From positions 1 to 64,000 of the forward strand of contig JAFSEP010000041.1 of assembly GCA_017435665.1 (NCBI GenBank): a DNA stretch of 64,000 bases. Reading direction: 5' to 3'. Positions 31,395-42,655 of this stretch are shown one piece after another. The notes under the pieces are model-generated. The model ran no database searches. It saw only the letters and a program-made list of their open reading frames with translations, and had not been told where the DNA came from. A program made the translations under genes and the position numbers. Every line of letters starts with the position of its first letter. Within the stretch, counting starts at the first letter, position 1. This DNA is from Clostridia bacterium. GTDB taxonomy: Bacteria; Bacillota; Clostridia; Oscillospirales; Acutalibacteraceae.

Positions 31395-32894
31395 TTATGC
31401 TTCGAAAGCCATTCTCTTCTTTGATACGAGAAGAACTACAGCAGCTGCTACCATCATAGCGCCGATCATGTAGAACATTGTTGTACCCATACCACCTGTT
31501 TCGGGAAGGAGAGAACCTGTTAAGTTTTCGATTCTTGTTTCGAATACTTCATCAGTTACATCAAAAGTAACATCTGAGTTTTCTTCCTTTACAGCCCAAA
31601 CACAGTCAGTGCTGATTTCAGGATTTTCAGGATCTGTACAATTAACTGTGAACTTGATAATGTCAGCCTTGTTGTAACCTGCGGGAACAACAGTTTCTTC
31701 GATTGTGTATTCTTCGCCGTCCTTGAGACCTGTGAAGGTAAGAATGTTTCCACCTTCAGCATCTGTTGTTGTGAGCTTACCTATAACGTTACCAGCCTTA
31801 TCAGTTACAGTAAATTCTGCGCCTGCAAGCGGAGCGCCGCTACCGTCTACCTTCTCGATAACAAGGTTTACAAGATATGTACGAACTTCGTCTTCAGGAG
31901 TTTCTGTTGTTGAACTGTCATCCTGAGGATTGTTTGAGTATTCAAGATATACTTCATTGGGGTTGCCTTCAACACCAACAATAGCATTTTCATTAACTGT
32001 TGCAGCATATTCAATTCTGATTTCATCACCTTCTGTGAGTGCAGTCATATCATTGAATGTGATTGTCATGTTCTGACCGTCCTGCTCAACTACATAGTCA
32101 GCGAATGCGTTACCGCCAACTGTGATTACAACGTCAACAATAGCACCGTCATCTTCACCGTCAACAAATGTGAGACCGTTTGAAAGAGAATCCTTTACGA
32201 TGTACTTGTATGTCTCATAACCTATTGTCTTGGGAACCTCTGATAAGAGGACATAGGGAACAACTTCGCCAACCTTAGCTGTGTTGTAATCAACAAGACC
32301 TGTTGTAGTGTTGTCAAAGTCCTTGTCACCGTCAATCTTCTTTTCGATTTTGGGCTGGTCAATCTTGAGTGTTACTTCAAGAGCTGATGTGTTGAGCATA
32401 AGAGCTGAAACAACTTCGTCCTTACCAACAACTGTTACATCGTTGATAAGATAGTAACCAAAGGGAGCATTTTCAATTGCAACTTCGTCGCCTGTCTTTG
32501 TTGATGCAACGGGTTCTACCTTGCCATCAGCAAACTCAAGAGCTGCCTGTGCGAAAGCCTGAAGTGCATCTGTGTCATCCTTTAATGCATTGATTGCAGC
32601 AACAACATCGTCAATTGCTTCATCATTGCCTACTGATTCAAAGTAATCAGCATAGAAACCTGCCATAGCAGCGGGAACTGAATAAAGAACACCTGCACCG
32701 GGGTTTGTGGGATCAACTGCTACTGCGTCAAGAATCTTGTAAGCTTCAAAAGTTCTGTCAGCTACAGGATAACCTTCAACGCCGTTAATTTTGATTGTAC
32801 CTGTCTGTGTTTCAGCTGCAAATGCAGGAATTGCCATAGCAAATACTAAAGCGATTGCAAGCACGATGCTGAATATTTTTTTTGTCTGCTTCAT
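31395..32894 (-). CDS. Major pilin, isopeptide-forming LPXTG fimbrial protein
   Basis: 499 residues from the ATG at 32894 (MKQTKKIFSIVLAIAL, GGAAA upstream). Signal peptide to about 27. N-terminal domain begins TGTIKINGVEGYPVADRTFE. The middle domain starts near VGEVVPYVLLSEVPKTIGYE, a form typical of SpaA/SpaD pilins. The C-terminal Cna-B-like domain (LVIEKVDGSGAPLAGAEFTV ... YTIEETVVPAGYNKAD) has the Lys and E-box Glu of isopeptide domains. LPETG is at 463-467, then helix and KKR tail. A consensus YPKN pilin motif was not seen. It should be the polymer backbone built by the class C sortase. Confidence 0.9.
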   Translation of the reverse strand: MKQTKKIFSIVLAIALVFAMAIPAFAAETQTGTIKINGVEGYPVADRTFEAYKILDAVAVDPTNPGAGVLYSVPAAMAGFYADYFESVGNDEAIDDVVAAINALKDDTDALQAFAQAALEFADGKVEPVASTKTGDEVAIENAPFGYYLINDVTVVGKDEVVSALMLNTSALEVTLKIDQPKIEKKIDGDKDFDNTTTGLVDYNTAKVGEVVPYVLLSEVPKTIGYETYKYIVKDSLSNGLTFVDGEDDGAIVDVVITVGGNAFADYVVEQDGQNMTITFNDMTALTEGDEIRIEYAATVNENAIVGVEGNPNEVYLEYSNNPQDDSSTTETPEDEVRTYLVNLVIEKVDGSGAPLAGAEFTVTDKAGNVIGKLTTTDAEGGNILTFTGLKDGEEYTIEETVVPAGYNKADIIKFTVNCTDPENPEISTDCVWAVKEENSDVTFDVTDEVFETRIENLTGSLLPETGGMGTTMFYMIGAMMVAAAVVLLVSKKRMAFEA

Positions 32895-32978
32895 GATAAT
32901 TTTCCTTTCTGAAAATAAATTTTCTTTTATATAAGAGGTGTAAGCACTCACCTATTATACACTTAAATTAAAATGTGT

Positions 32979-33191
32979 TTATTCCTCGTCGTCTGACATT
33001 CTTTTCTTTGTAATCAGAAAAACGACTGCACCGACAACCAACAAACCACCCACTATATAGAAGATAGTTGTACCGATACCACCTGTGTCGGGAAGGATGG
33101 CACCTGTCTCTGCCGCAAAAGCGGTCGTTGCGGACATTGCCATAATGACAACAGTGAGCAACATTGCAATAATTCCCTTAATATTCTTCAT
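32979..33191 (-). CDS. Minimal LPXTG peptide (signal peptide plus sorting signal)
   Basis: 70 residues. Signal peptide 1-26 (ending TTAFA), then only about ten residues before LPDTG (33-37), a membrane helix and the tail KKRMSDDEE. The sorting part ([17 protein letters not shown]) closely matches that of the major pilin (LPETGGMGTTMFYMIGA). After processing, almost nothing would be left to anchor. It may be a real micro-substrate, a cap that ends pilus growth, or the fusion remnant of a deleted pilin. The start has a good AGGAGG, and it lies within the pilus operon. Confidence 0.7.
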   Translation of the reverse strand: MKNIKGIIAMLLTVVIMAMSATTAFAAETGAILPDTGGIGTTIFYIVGGLLVVGAVVFLITKKRMSDDEE

Positions 33192-33315
33192 ACGTTTCCT
33201 CCTTTTTGTTCATTTAAGAACATAACCGTTTTATATTCAAGGGGCTTTGTCCGTATGCGGTATGCAGTAACGGGCAATCCTCCGAATATACAAAAAATCC
33301 GCAAAGTGTGTTAAT

Positions 33316-33903
33316 TTATTCAATGGGCCCTATATACTTGAGTGGCCACACTCTGAACATAATCTTTCCTACCACCTGCTCGGTTCCGATACAACCGACT
33401 GCGGCGTTTCGTGAGTCAACGGAAACACTTCTGTGGTCACCGAGAACGAACCATTTTCCCTCGGGCACCTGATAAGGCATTTCCACGTCACATTCACCGA
33501 TTGACTTTTCCGAAACGTAAGGCTCGTCAAGCAAAACGTCATTTACGTAAACATCACCGTTTTCCGCAATATTGACCCAGTCACCCGACTTAGCAATAAC
33601 GCGCTTGATAAGAACCTTGTTATTATAATAAAATGCGATTATATCACCCTGCTTAAACTGCTTACCGACCGTTGAAACAACAATATCACCGTCGGCAAGA
33701 TGCGGAGTCATAGAGCTTCCGTAAATCTGGAGAACGGGAAGCCACAGTGTGGCTATAAGCACCGCAACTGCCGCAACGGTAATCAGAGTATAAACAGTGC
33801 TCTTCATTACCAGGGCATATTTACGCTTATGCTTTTCCCTTTTAAGCTCTTTTTCCAGCAGTTCAAGTTCCAGAGGCTCTTCCAATAATTTTTTCTTTCT
33901 CAT
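33316..33903 (-). CDS. Signal peptidase I of the pilus operon
   Basis: 195 residues. A charged N-terminus of about 30 residues, membrane anchor about 34-55, then the catalytic Ser64 in YGSSMTPHL and general base Lys100 in VLIKRVIA, plus the conserved GDHRSVSVDSR (VLGDHRSVSVDSR). This is a type I signal peptidase. Operon-encoded copies in Gram-positive pilus clusters can cut pilin precursors or help pilus assembly. The ATG overlaps the stop of the coiled-coil gene (ATGA-type). Confidence 0.92.
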   Translation of the reverse strand: MRKKKLLEEPLELELLEKELKREKHKRKYALVMKSTVYTLITVAAVAVLIATLWLPVLQIYGSSMTPHLADGDIVVSTVGKQFKQGDIIAFYYNNKVLIKRVIAKSGDWVNIAENGDVYVNDVLLDEPYVSEKSIGECDVEMPYQVPEGKWFVLGDHRSVSVDSRNAAVGCIGTEQVVGKIMFRVWPLKYIGPIE

Positions 33904-34355
33904 TTCTCATCCTGCTTTTTTCTTTGCTCTCTCCGAGCTCTTCTTTCTATGAGAGCCTCTTCAAGTCCGGGGTGATCCTCATAAAACTTCTGAAGCTTTA
34001 CGGAGACATCCTCCCAATAAGTATTGCTTTCAGCTTCTGCCTGCTGAATTTTCTCAACACATATCTTCTTTGTTGCTTCCTCCATTTTTTCACATTTAAG
34101 GGCAACCTCATCTTCCAGCTTCTTTATATTTTCAATATACTGATCGGCCGATTTCTGTGCAGCCTCAAATATACCGTTAAGCTGTAATGCCGCCTCAGCT
34201 ATTGAGCCTGCGTTTTCGATTTTTATTTCTCTTCCTTCAAGCTCAGCTCTGCAATCTGCAATTTCTTTTTCCAGCTCGGCATTTTTCTTTGTCTGCTCAA
34301 TGAGAAGTTCAAGCAATTCAGCTCTGGTCAGCTTTCTCAACTGTTTTTCCGTCAT
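33900..34355 (-). CDS. Coiled-coil protein, first gene of the pilus operon
   Basis: 151 residues, highly charged and helical throughout. It begins MTEKQLRKLTRAELLELLIE, a pattern seen in small coiled-coil proteins preceding signal peptidase genes in clostridial surface operons (from memory, weak). No signal peptide. It probably acts in the cytoplasm, perhaps to place the pilus machinery. It lies 72 nt after the promoter -10 box. Confidence 0.6.
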   Translation of the reverse strand: MTEKQLRKLTRAELLELLIEQTKKNAELEKEIADCRAELEGREIKIENAGSIAEAALQLNGIFEAAQKSADQYIENIKKLEDEVALKCEKMEEATKKICVEKIQQAEAESNTYWEDVSVKLQKFYEDHPGLEEALIERRARREQRKKQDEK

Positions 34356-34426
34356 TTATTCTCACCTGAATTTTTTTACAATCTATAAGAAAACCCCATA
34401 GTAAGGGACAATAATCTACGGTAGTT

Positions 34427-34455
34427 ATTATAGCACTGAAGTTTTGTAATGTCTA
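34427..34455 (-). promoter_or_regulatory. Pilus operon promoter
   Basis: On the minus strand: TAGACA (34450-34455), 17-nt spacer, TATAAT (34427-34432). It is the only good promoter in the 250-bp divergent gap between the pilus operon and the GH51 gene. I found no convincing promoter for the GH51 side. Confidence 0.65.
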
Positions 34456-34565
34456 CAGCATTTATTATTATTTTATATATTTTTTGTTGAAATCACACAA
34501 TTTTCTCAATATTGTCAAGAAATTAACAAGCTTTTCCTATTTACTGACAGGCTTTTTTGTGATAA

Positions 34566-36098
<1,533 letters not shown>

Positions 36099-36108
36099 TA
36101 AAAAAATA

Positions 36109-36147
36109 ACCGCCCGCAATCGTGGGCGGTGTGCGGCGAAGCCGCAC
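36109..36147 (+). terminator. Tandem GC hairpins after abfA
   Basis: ACCGCCC/GGGCGGT and GTGCGGC/GCCGCAC stems in a row, without a clear T run. Weak as a terminator by itself. Confidence 0.4.
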
Positions 36148-36178
36148 GGGGAAACCTGAAATCAGAATAAACTAAAAT

Positions 36179-36204
36179 ATCCCGCCGAACAAATCGGCGG
36201 GATA
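36179..36204 (-). terminator. Terminator of ychF
   Basis: ATCCCGCCGA/TCGGCGGGAT stem; on the minus strand followed by ATTTTAGTTT, 22 nt after the ychF stop. Confidence 0.65.
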
Positions 36205-36226
36205 AAATTTTAATATCAGTCAGATT

Positions 36227-37321
36227 TTATACGTTAAACAGGAAGTGGACAATATCTCCGTCCCTCATAACGTATTCCTTACCCTCGCTCTTTACAAGAC
36301 CCTTTTCCTTTGCAGCGGCAAGTGAACCGCATTCCATAAGATTATCAAAGGAAATAACCTCAGCACGGATAAAGCCTCTTTCAAAGTCTGAATGGATTTT
36401 ACCTGCAGCCTGAGGAGCCTTTGTGCCCTTCTTGATTGTCCAGGCTCTTACCTCAGGCTTACCTGCGGTAAGATATGACATAAGACCGAGAAGGTCATAG
36501 CTCTTCTGAATAAGAAGGTCAAGACCACCCTGCTGTATACCTAAGTCTGAAAGGAACATTTCCTTTTCATCCTTATCAAGAGAGGAAATCTGTGCTTCAA
36601 GCTCTGCACAGATGGGAAGCACCTGAGCGCCCTCCTCTGCTGCCATAGCGCAGATCGCCTTATAGTTTTCATTTGAGTCGATGCCGTTAATGAAGTCATC
36701 CTCGCTCATATTGCAGGCATAGATAACAGGCTTGCTTGTAAGAAGTGCAGTTGTATCGATAACAGCCTGCTCGTCCTCGTCACACTCAAGCGAGCGTGCC
36801 GGCTTGCTGTCCTCCAGAGCTGCCTTGAGCCTTTTGAGGAAATCAAGCTCCTTTGCAAGTGACTTGTCACCCTTCATAGCCTTGCTTGTTCTGTCAATTC
36901 TTCTGTCAACCATTTCGATGTCTGAGAAAATAAGCTCAAGATTGATTGTTTCAACGTCACGAAGAGCGTTTATGCTTCCGTCAACGTGGATAATATCATC
37001 ATTTTCAAAGCAACGTACAACGTGGATAATTGCATCAACCTCTCTGATGTGGGAGAGGAATTTGTTTCCGAGACCCTCACCCTTTGATGCACCCTTTACA
37101 AGACCTGCTATATCGACAAACTCGATTGTTGCGGGAGTAATTTTCACCGGATCATACATCTTTGCAAGAGCATCAATTCTTGCATCGGGAACTGCAACAA
37201 CGCCCACATTCGGCTCGATTGTGCAGAAGGCATAGTTTGCAGACTGAGCGCCTGCATTTGTTATAGCATTAAAAAGTGTACTTTTACCTACGTTGGGTAA
37301 GCCTACAATACCAAGTTTCAT
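36227..37321 (-). CDS. ychF: Redox-regulated ATPase YchF (Obg-like)
   Basis: 364 residues, usual length. G1 GLPNVGKSTLFNAIT at the N-terminus, G3 DIAGLVKGASKGEGLGN, an NMSE motif in place of the GTP-specific NKxD (CNMSEDD), and a C-terminal TGS domain (LMSYLTAGKPEVRAWTIKKG ... MRDGDIVHFLFNV). The altered G4 gives ATP preference. It binds ribosomes and acts in stress control of translation. Confidence 0.96.
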   Translation of the reverse strand: MKLGIVGLPNVGKSTLFNAITNAGAQSANYAFCTIEPNVGVVAVPDARIDALAKMYDPVKITPATIEFVDIAGLVKGASKGEGLGNKFLSHIREVDAIIHVVRCFENDDIIHVDGSINALRDVETINLELIFSDIEMVDRRIDRTSKAMKGDKSLAKELDFLKRLKAALEDSKPARSLECDEDEQAVIDTTALLTSKPVIYACNMSEDDFINGIDSNENYKAICAMAAEEGAQVLPICAELEAQISSLDKDEKEMFLSDLGIQQGGLDLLIQKSYDLLGLMSYLTAGKPEVRAWTIKKGTKAPQAAGKIHSDFERGFIRAEVISFDNLMECGSLAAAKEKGLVKSEGKEYVMRDGDIVHFLFNV

Positions 37322-37421
37322 TTTGATTTTCCTTTCAGTATATACTTTCGGACTGTTATACGCATTTACATATTATATCACATAATTTTCCGTTTGTCTG
37401 CATTTTTTTGAAAATATGAGT

Positions 37422-38762
37422 TTATTCCTCAATTCCAAGTATATCCGTTGCGGAGGCCGCATCAATTTCCTCAATGTTTTTCAGCTTTTTCTGAATTATA
37501 CTGTTTCTGCTCTGTGCATCATCAAGAGTTCTTCCTGCTTCCTCAATCTTCTTTTTAGCCTTGGCAAGAACATCACCGAACTTGTCATACTGCACCTTTG
37601 CGGCAGCAAGAAGGATTCTGACCTCCTTTGCCTTTTCGTTTATGGCAATAGCCCTGAAGCCCATGGCAAGAGAATTAAGGAGTGCTGTTATGGTGCTGGG
37701 GCCTGCAATCATAACGCTGTATTCGCTCTGTATTTTCTCAGCAACACCGTCGGGTGAGCTGATAATTTCGCTGTAAAGACCCTCTGTGGCAAGATACATA
37801 ATAGCAAAGGGCGTGGTATCAGGCTCGTGGATATATTTCTTTATATCCTTTGCACAGCCGATTACTCTGCGCTCAAGTGCCTTACGTGCCTCCTGGGTCA
37901 TAACTGAGTCTCCCCTGTCGGCTGCCTCACAGAGTCTTACATAATCCTCCATGGGGAACTTTGAGTCAATGGGAAGATATGTTATGCTTTCCTTATCGTC
38001 ATTTGAGGGTATGCGTACTGCAAATTCAACAAGTTCACGGCTTGTGGGGTTGGTCATAACATTCTTATCGAACATTCCGGGAATGGTCTGGTCAAGGATA
38101 TTTTCGAGCTGTACCTCAGCCCAGGTGCCTCTTGCCTTGACATTGGTAAGAATTCTGTTAAGTGAGCTTACATTATCGGTAACGCCTGTTGAAAGCACCT
38201 TCATTTCACCAAGTGACTTATAAACATTCTCAAGCTGTTCGGATACGCTCTTGAAGGAGGCATCAAGCCTTGTGGCAAGAGTGGTGTTCAGCTTTTCGTC
38301 AACGGTCTGTCTCATCTGCTCCAGCTTCTGCTCGTTGCTCAGCTGAAGCTTTTCAATGGACTTTTCAAGAATGGTATTCTGTTTTTCATTCTGCTGAGCA
38401 TTGGCGTTACGGATTTCTTCAAGTGAGCCTGAAAGGGTTTTCATAAGAACAAGTCTCTGCTCATAATTGCCCTCGGTCATCTTTTTCAGATGCTCATTCA
38501 TATTGCTCATGCTTTCGTTAAGCTCACGGCGAAGTCTTTCCTCGTTACGTGACTGCTCCCCTCTGTTTCTGCTGAATTCCTCGGCAGTAACCTTTGCAAC
38601 GGAGTTTATCTGCGAGAGAAGGACCTCGTGCTGACTTTTATTTTCGCTGAGTATTTTCTCAGCCGCACCCGAATCCTTTTTTCTGAATATCAGCACCAGA
38701 AGCAACACAACGCATACGCAAAGGAGAACGAGTATTGCAGGTAAAATAATATTTTCTGACAT
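37422..38762 (-). CDS. rmuC: RmuC family protein
   Basis: 446 residues. N-terminal membrane helix (ILPAILVLLCVCVVLLLVLIF), long coiled coil at about 30-195, then the RmuC domain: GTWAEVQLENILDQTIPGM, LPIDSKFPMEDYVRL, KDIKKYIHEPDTTPFAIMYLATEGLYSE (split across the helix). RmuC proteins have a nuclease-like fold and limit DNA inversions and rearrangements. Single gene. Confidence 0.93.
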   Translation of the reverse strand: MSENIILPAILVLLCVCVVLLLVLIFRKKDSGAAEKILSENKSQHEVLLSQINSVAKVTAEEFSRNRGEQSRNEERLRRELNESMSNMNEHLKKMTEGNYEQRLVLMKTLSGSLEEIRNANAQQNEKQNTILEKSIEKLQLSNEQKLEQMRQTVDEKLNTTLATRLDASFKSVSEQLENVYKSLGEMKVLSTGVTDNVSSLNRILTNVKARGTWAEVQLENILDQTIPGMFDKNVMTNPTSRELVEFAVRIPSNDDKESITYLPIDSKFPMEDYVRLCEAADRGDSVMTQEARKALERRVIGCAKDIKKYIHEPDTTPFAIMYLATEGLYSEIISSPDGVAEKIQSEYSVMIAGPSTITALLNSLAMGFRAIAINEKAKEVRILLAAAKVQYDKFGDVLAKAKKKIEEAGRTLDDAQSRNSIIQKKLKNIEEIDAASATDILGIEE

Positions 38763-38853
38763 ATATTTTCCTCTTTTCTTTAATCACTACCTGAAATTAT
38801 ATCAATTTTAATCAATTAAGTAAAGGTGTTAAGAAATTATTTTCAATTTGATA

Positions 38854-38882
38854 GTGACAAAATGTTCTTTTTATGATAAAAT
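38854..38882 (+). promoter_or_regulatory. Promoter of the 38916 gene
   Basis: GTGACA (38854-38859), 17-nt spacer, TAAAAT (38877-38882). The gene starts 33 nt later. Confidence 0.55.
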
Positions 38883-38915
38883 GACTAAGTATGAAAATTT
38901 AAGGAGTGTATGCAA

Positions 38916-39764
38916 ATGGCAGACATCAGAGAAAACGTTTCCGCCGTAATCGACGGTTTAAAGGAAACTCTTGACGTGAACGGATTTCGTTCAGTCAACA
39001 CACAGAGCGAAAACGAATACGCTTACACAAGCGAAAAAGGCACAATAAAAATCGTATACGAGGACAGCAAAATTCTTCTTTATTCATCTGACCTTTCCTA
39101 TGAAGAGGCTCAGGAAGGTGATTACAAGAGAATGGCACTTTCTCTTATTGAGGAGGACAGCACAGCTAAGGATATCAAGTATATTGCAAGTGATTTTGCA
39201 GAGACAATAAACGATACATATGCCGATAAGAAGGTTGTAAAGAAAAACAATTACAAGACGCCCAAGGCTGTTTCAAAGACAGCGGCAAGAAGCGGCAGCG
39301 TTGCATATGATACAAACACTCTTGCAAACAGAATCTGCGGTGTTTATCCCGAGCTCAAGGACGCATACAAGGAAAACCTTGAAAAGTATGACGAGTTCCT
39401 CGGTGAAGATTTCTTTGTAAATCACGCTAACAAGTACATCATGGATACTCTCAGGGCAAACGACCCCATGATGATGAAGAAGCTCTTCAACGTGCTTAAC
39501 GATATTTACGAAAACGGCTCAAACGAAGTTCAGGACGTTGTTGCAGTAACAATCCTCGGTGAGATTGACAACGATCAGATTATCCTTGCAAACTGCATCG
39601 ACTATATGAGCGATATTATGACTCCCGTTGTTATCAACGTGAACAAGTACCTTGCAAGCTCTGCAGGTAAGAGAGCAAAGAAAAAGCTCCTCAATCCCCC
39701 TCCCTATAAGCCCAAGAAGGAAAAGAAAAAGAATGGCTTTATGGGCGGACAGCTCGGAATGTAA
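38916..39764 (+). CDS. Hypothetical protein with a basic tail
   Basis: 282 residues from the ATG at 38916, 9 nt after AAGGAG; an ATG at 38910 is too close to that site. N-terminal alpha/beta domain of about 95 residues (MADIRENVSAVIDGLKETL ... TIKIVYEDSKILLYS). A Lys/Ala-rich linker follows, then a helical C-terminal domain of about 130 residues that resembles DUF7674-type domains (NDIYENGSNEVQDVVAVTIL, weak). The tail ends in KKEKKKNGFMGG. No signal peptide. Not recognised further; single gene with its own terminator. Confidence 0.65.
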   Translation: MADIRENVSAVIDGLKETLDVNGFRSVNTQSENEYAYTSEKGTIKIVYEDSKILLYSSDLSYEEAQEGDYKRMALSLIEEDSTAKDIKYIASDFAETINDTYADKKVVKKNNYKTPKAVSKTAARSGSVAYDTNTLANRICGVYPELKDAYKENLEKYDEFLGEDFFVNHANKYIMDTLRANDPMMMKKLFNVLNDIYENGSNEVQDVVAVTILGEIDNDQIILANCIDYMSDIMTPVVINVNKYLASSAGKRAKKKLLNPPPYKPKKEKKKNGFMGGQLGM

Positions 39765-39779
39765 GATTAGAAAAAATTT

Positions 39780-39809
39780 AAGGAGAAGCTTCGGAAGGAA
39801 GCTTCTCCT
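39780..39809 (+). terminator. Terminator after the 38916 gene
   Basis: AAGGAGAAGCTTC pairs with GAAGCTTCTCCTT, followed by GTTTTAATTT. Confidence 0.75.
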
Positions 39810-39844
39810 TGTTTTAATTTCACTTTAATTGCAACGGTTTGAAA

Positions 39845-41125
39845 TTAAACTTTAACTAATCTGAATCCGCATTTCTTAGCATCCTTATATGTAAAGTTAT
39901 TTCCGTGGTCATACACGGTAACTTTTTTACATTCAATAATTGCCTCTTGGTAAATATACTCAGGATTGCCCCTGATTACTATTTTTTCCAATTTGTCACA
40001 CTTGTAAAATGCACGGTCACCAATGTATCTTACCGATTTGGGAATGTCTATACTTCTTATATTTGAATTAATAAATGCTCTCACATTAATTACATCAAGT
40101 TTATTCGGCAAGATAATTTTCTTAATGTATTTAGAGCCTGCAAAAGCAAACATATCAATTTTCTTTACTGTTGACGGAATCTTATAGTTTTCGGTCTTTT
40201 TTGAAGGTAAACAGCTTACGATCTCTATCTTTTCTCCCTTCTTGTTAATCTTAAAGAGAACTCCACCCTTTTGAGAAAAGTGTTTATTTCCCTCTGCCAC
40301 CCTGAATCCGCTAAGATTATAGCAATACTCAAAAGCTCCGTGTTCAATTATTTCTACATTTTTTGTAATCCTGAATTTGCCCTTTAAACCCTTGCAGTTT
40401 TTAAAAGCAAACCTATCGATTGTAGTCAATGAGTTCGGTAGTTTTATACTTTTGAGAGACTTGCAATTATAAAATGCCTTGCTTCTAATAACTTTTAATC
40501 CCTTCGGCAAGGTTATTTTTTTAAGCTTTTTACAGTTATAAAATGCACAAAAATCGATTTCTTCTAACCCCTCGGATAAAGTTACTTTTTCAAGCTTTTT
40601 ACAATCTGCAAACATATATCGTGGAACAACTTTCATTGTTGACGGAAGAATCGCTTCCTTTAAATTGAACAAATCGTAAAATCCGATCTTTTCATCCGGT
40701 TCCAGCGGATATTCGGGATCGTTGATTTCTCGTATTCCTTCCGGAATAATAAGCTTCTTAATCTTATTCAATTCATCCGATCTGTCTTCTTCTTGATATA
40801 GATAACCGCGGAATTCTTCAAGAAAGAAGTAATTAAGTGCCGTAACCTTATAACCATCGTACTCTGAAGGAATAATATAAGTTCCGTTTTCATCGACTTC
40901 TAACACATAAGCACGGAGCAACATAATTTCTTTTTTGTTAGCATTTGTAATTGTGTATTCGTACTTTTCGCTTTTTATCGTGTTCATATTTTCAATCGCA
41001 TCACGATACCATTGGCTGTTTGTTTCTGTTTCAATCGTTGCCTCAGTCGCCTGAGCGATCGTCGAACCGGAAAGTAACATTATAAACGATAATGATATGC
41101 AAAATATTTTTCTTAGCTTACTCAT
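39845..41125 (-). CDS. Secreted leucine-rich repeat protein (BspA-like LRR_5)
   Basis: 426 residues from the ATG at 41125 (MSKLRKIFCISLSFIMLL). Signal peptide to about 25 (STIAQA). From about 150, repeats of the BspA/LRR_5 type follow: YMFADCKKLEKVTLSEGLEE, FCAFYNCKKLKKITLPKGLK, KAFYNCKSLKSIKLPNSLT, FAFKNCKGLKG, GAFEYCYNLSG, FAFAGSKYIKKIILPNKL, RAFYKCDKLEKIVI. No LPXTG or other anchor is seen. Such proteins bind host or partner proteins. The gene looks more AT-rich and Lys-rich than its neighbours, hinting at transfer. Confidence 0.85.
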   Translation of the reverse strand: MSKLRKIFCISLSFIMLLSGSTIAQATEATIETETNSQWYRDAIENMNTIKSEKYEYTITNANKKEIMLLRAYVLEVDENGTYIIPSEYDGYKVTALNYFFLEEFRGYLYQEEDRSDELNKIKKLIIPEGIREINDPEYPLEPDEKIGFYDLFNLKEAILPSTMKVVPRYMFADCKKLEKVTLSEGLEEIDFCAFYNCKKLKKITLPKGLKVIRSKAFYNCKSLKSIKLPNSLTTIDRFAFKNCKGLKGKFRITKNVEIIEHGAFEYCYNLSGFRVAEGNKHFSQKGGVLFKINKKGEKIEIVSCLPSKKTENYKIPSTVKKIDMFAFAGSKYIKKIILPNKLDVINVRAFINSNIRSIDIPKSVRYIGDRAFYKCDKLEKIVIRGNPEYIYQEAIIECKKVTVYDHGNNFTYKDAKKCGFRLVKV

Positions 41126-41351
41126 TTTAATTTCTCCTGTCATATTTCAATTTGTTTTCGTTTGTTTAATCCCGAATTACTAAGTCATTGAAATCGCCCC
41201 TTTTTTAGTGGCTTTTTGCCACCCTTCACTATATACAACAGTTGAAAACGGAAAATGAGGACAAAATTTTCGAAATTTTTTGAAAAAGCTTTTCCTTTTT
41301 TGAGGATTTGATACTGCAATTTCATTTTTTTAAATCAATAGATATAAAAAA

Positions 41352-41380
41352 TGCAGCCTGCATCGTCGAGTGATACAGGC
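41352..41380 (-). terminator. Terminator of icd
   Basis: CAGCCTG/CAGGCTG-based stem with extra pairing; on the minus strand followed by CATTTTTTATA, about 50 nt after the icd stop. Confidence 0.65.
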
Positions 41381-41427
41381 TGTTTAAATTTTATAGTAAA
41401 ATTCTTTGCTCAGCTTTACTGATACTA

Positions 41428-42636
41428 TCAGTTACCGTAAACCTTATGAAGTCTTTCGGCAATAAGTGAAATAAATTCGTCTGTGGTTACTGCAGTAGCC
41501 TCACTGCCTTCCCAGAGACCCACAAGGTCCTTGGTCATAAAGCCGCTTTCGATAACATCAAGTGAGCATTTTTCAAGATTATCGGCAAACTCCATAAGTG
41601 GCTTGTTACCGTCAAACTCGCCCCTCTTTCTCAGGGCACCACTCCAGGCGAAAATTGTTGCAATGGGGTTGGTGGATGTCTTTTCGCCTTCTAAGTAACG
41701 GTAATAGTGTCTTGTAACCGTACCGTGAGCAGCTTCATATTCATAGTTTCCGTCGGGACTTACGAGAACACTTGTCATCATAGCAAGCGAGCCGAAGGCT
41801 GTTGAAACCATATCGCTCATAACGTCACCGTCATAATTCTTACAAGCCCAGATGTAGCCGCCCTTTGACCTGATAACACGGGCAACCGCATCGTCAATGA
41901 GAGTATAGAAATATTCAAGACCTGCCTTTTCAAAGTCAGCCTTATAGTCATTTTCGTAAATCTCCTGAAAAATGAGCTTGAAGGTCTGGTCGTATTTCTT
42001 GGAAATTGTATCCTTAGTTGAGAACCAGAGGTCCTGATTTGTAGAAAGAGCATACTTAAAGCAGGAATGTGCGAAGCTGCGGATTGAAGAATCCTTGTTA
42101 TACTGTCCCTGAAGAACGCCGTCACACTCGAAATCATAGATAGTTTCTCTTGTTTCCTTACCGTCCTTATCGGTGAAAACAAGCTCAGCCTTACCCTGAG
42201 GCACACGCATTTCGGTTGACTTATATACATCGCCGTATGCGTGACGGGCAATGGTAATAGGCTCTGACCAGTTCTTCACAACCGGCTTTATACCGCTGAC
42301 GAGTACAGGTGCACGGAAAACTGTTCCGTCAAGGATTGCTCTGATTGTTCCGTTAGGACTTTTCCACATTTCCTTGAGACTGTATTCCTCTACTCTCTGT
42401 GCGTTCGGGGTAATTGTAGCGCACTTTACACCTACACGGTGCTTTTTGATAGCCTCACCTGCTTCTACGGTAACCTTATCGTTAGTCTCATCTCTGTATT
42501 TAAGACCTAAATCATAATACTCTGTATTAAGCTCAACGAAAGGACTGAGAAGCTCATCCTTTATTGACTTCCAGATAATTCTGGTCATTTCGTCTCCGTC
42601 CATCTCAACGATGGTGTTCATTTTAATCTTTTCCAT
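41428..42636 (-). CDS. icd: NADP-dependent isocitrate dehydrogenase, eukaryote-type
   Basis: 402 residues. It has the dimeric NADP-IDH form found in eukaryotes and some bacteria: [18 protein letters not shown] at the N-terminus, [30 protein letters not shown], the metal-binding [14 protein letters not shown], and [11 protein letters not shown] with the NADP-binding His/Arg. It converts isocitrate to 2-oxoglutarate with NADPH, mostly for glutamate synthesis in an incomplete TCA cycle. It lies 19 nt after a GDPD gene on the same strand. Confidence 0.95.
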   Translation of the reverse strand: MEKIKMNTIVEMDGDEMTRIIWKSIKDELLSPFVELNTEYYDLGLKYRDETNDKVTVEAGEAIKKHRVGVKCATITPNAQRVEEYSLKEMWKSPNGTIRAILDGTVFRAPVLVSGIKPVVKNWSEPITIARHAYGDVYKSTEMRVPQGKAELVFTDKDGKETRETIYDFECDGVLQGQYNKDSSIRSFAHSCFKYALSTNQDLWFSTKDTISKKYDQTFKLIFQEIYENDYKADFEKAGLEYFYTLIDDAVARVIRSKGGYIWACKNYDGDVMSDMVSTAFGSLAMMTSVLVSPDGNYEYEAAHGTVTRHYYRYLEGEKTSTNPIATIFAWSGALRKRGEFDGNKPLMEFADNLEKCSLDVIESGFMTKDLVGLWEGSEATAVTTDEFISLIAERLHKVYGN

Positions 42637-42655
42637 ATCTGTCTGCTCCTTATTT

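Noticed and set aside
31395..32894. Canonical YPKN pilin motif in the major pilin
   Set aside because: I could not find it; the linking lysine cannot be named from sequence alone.
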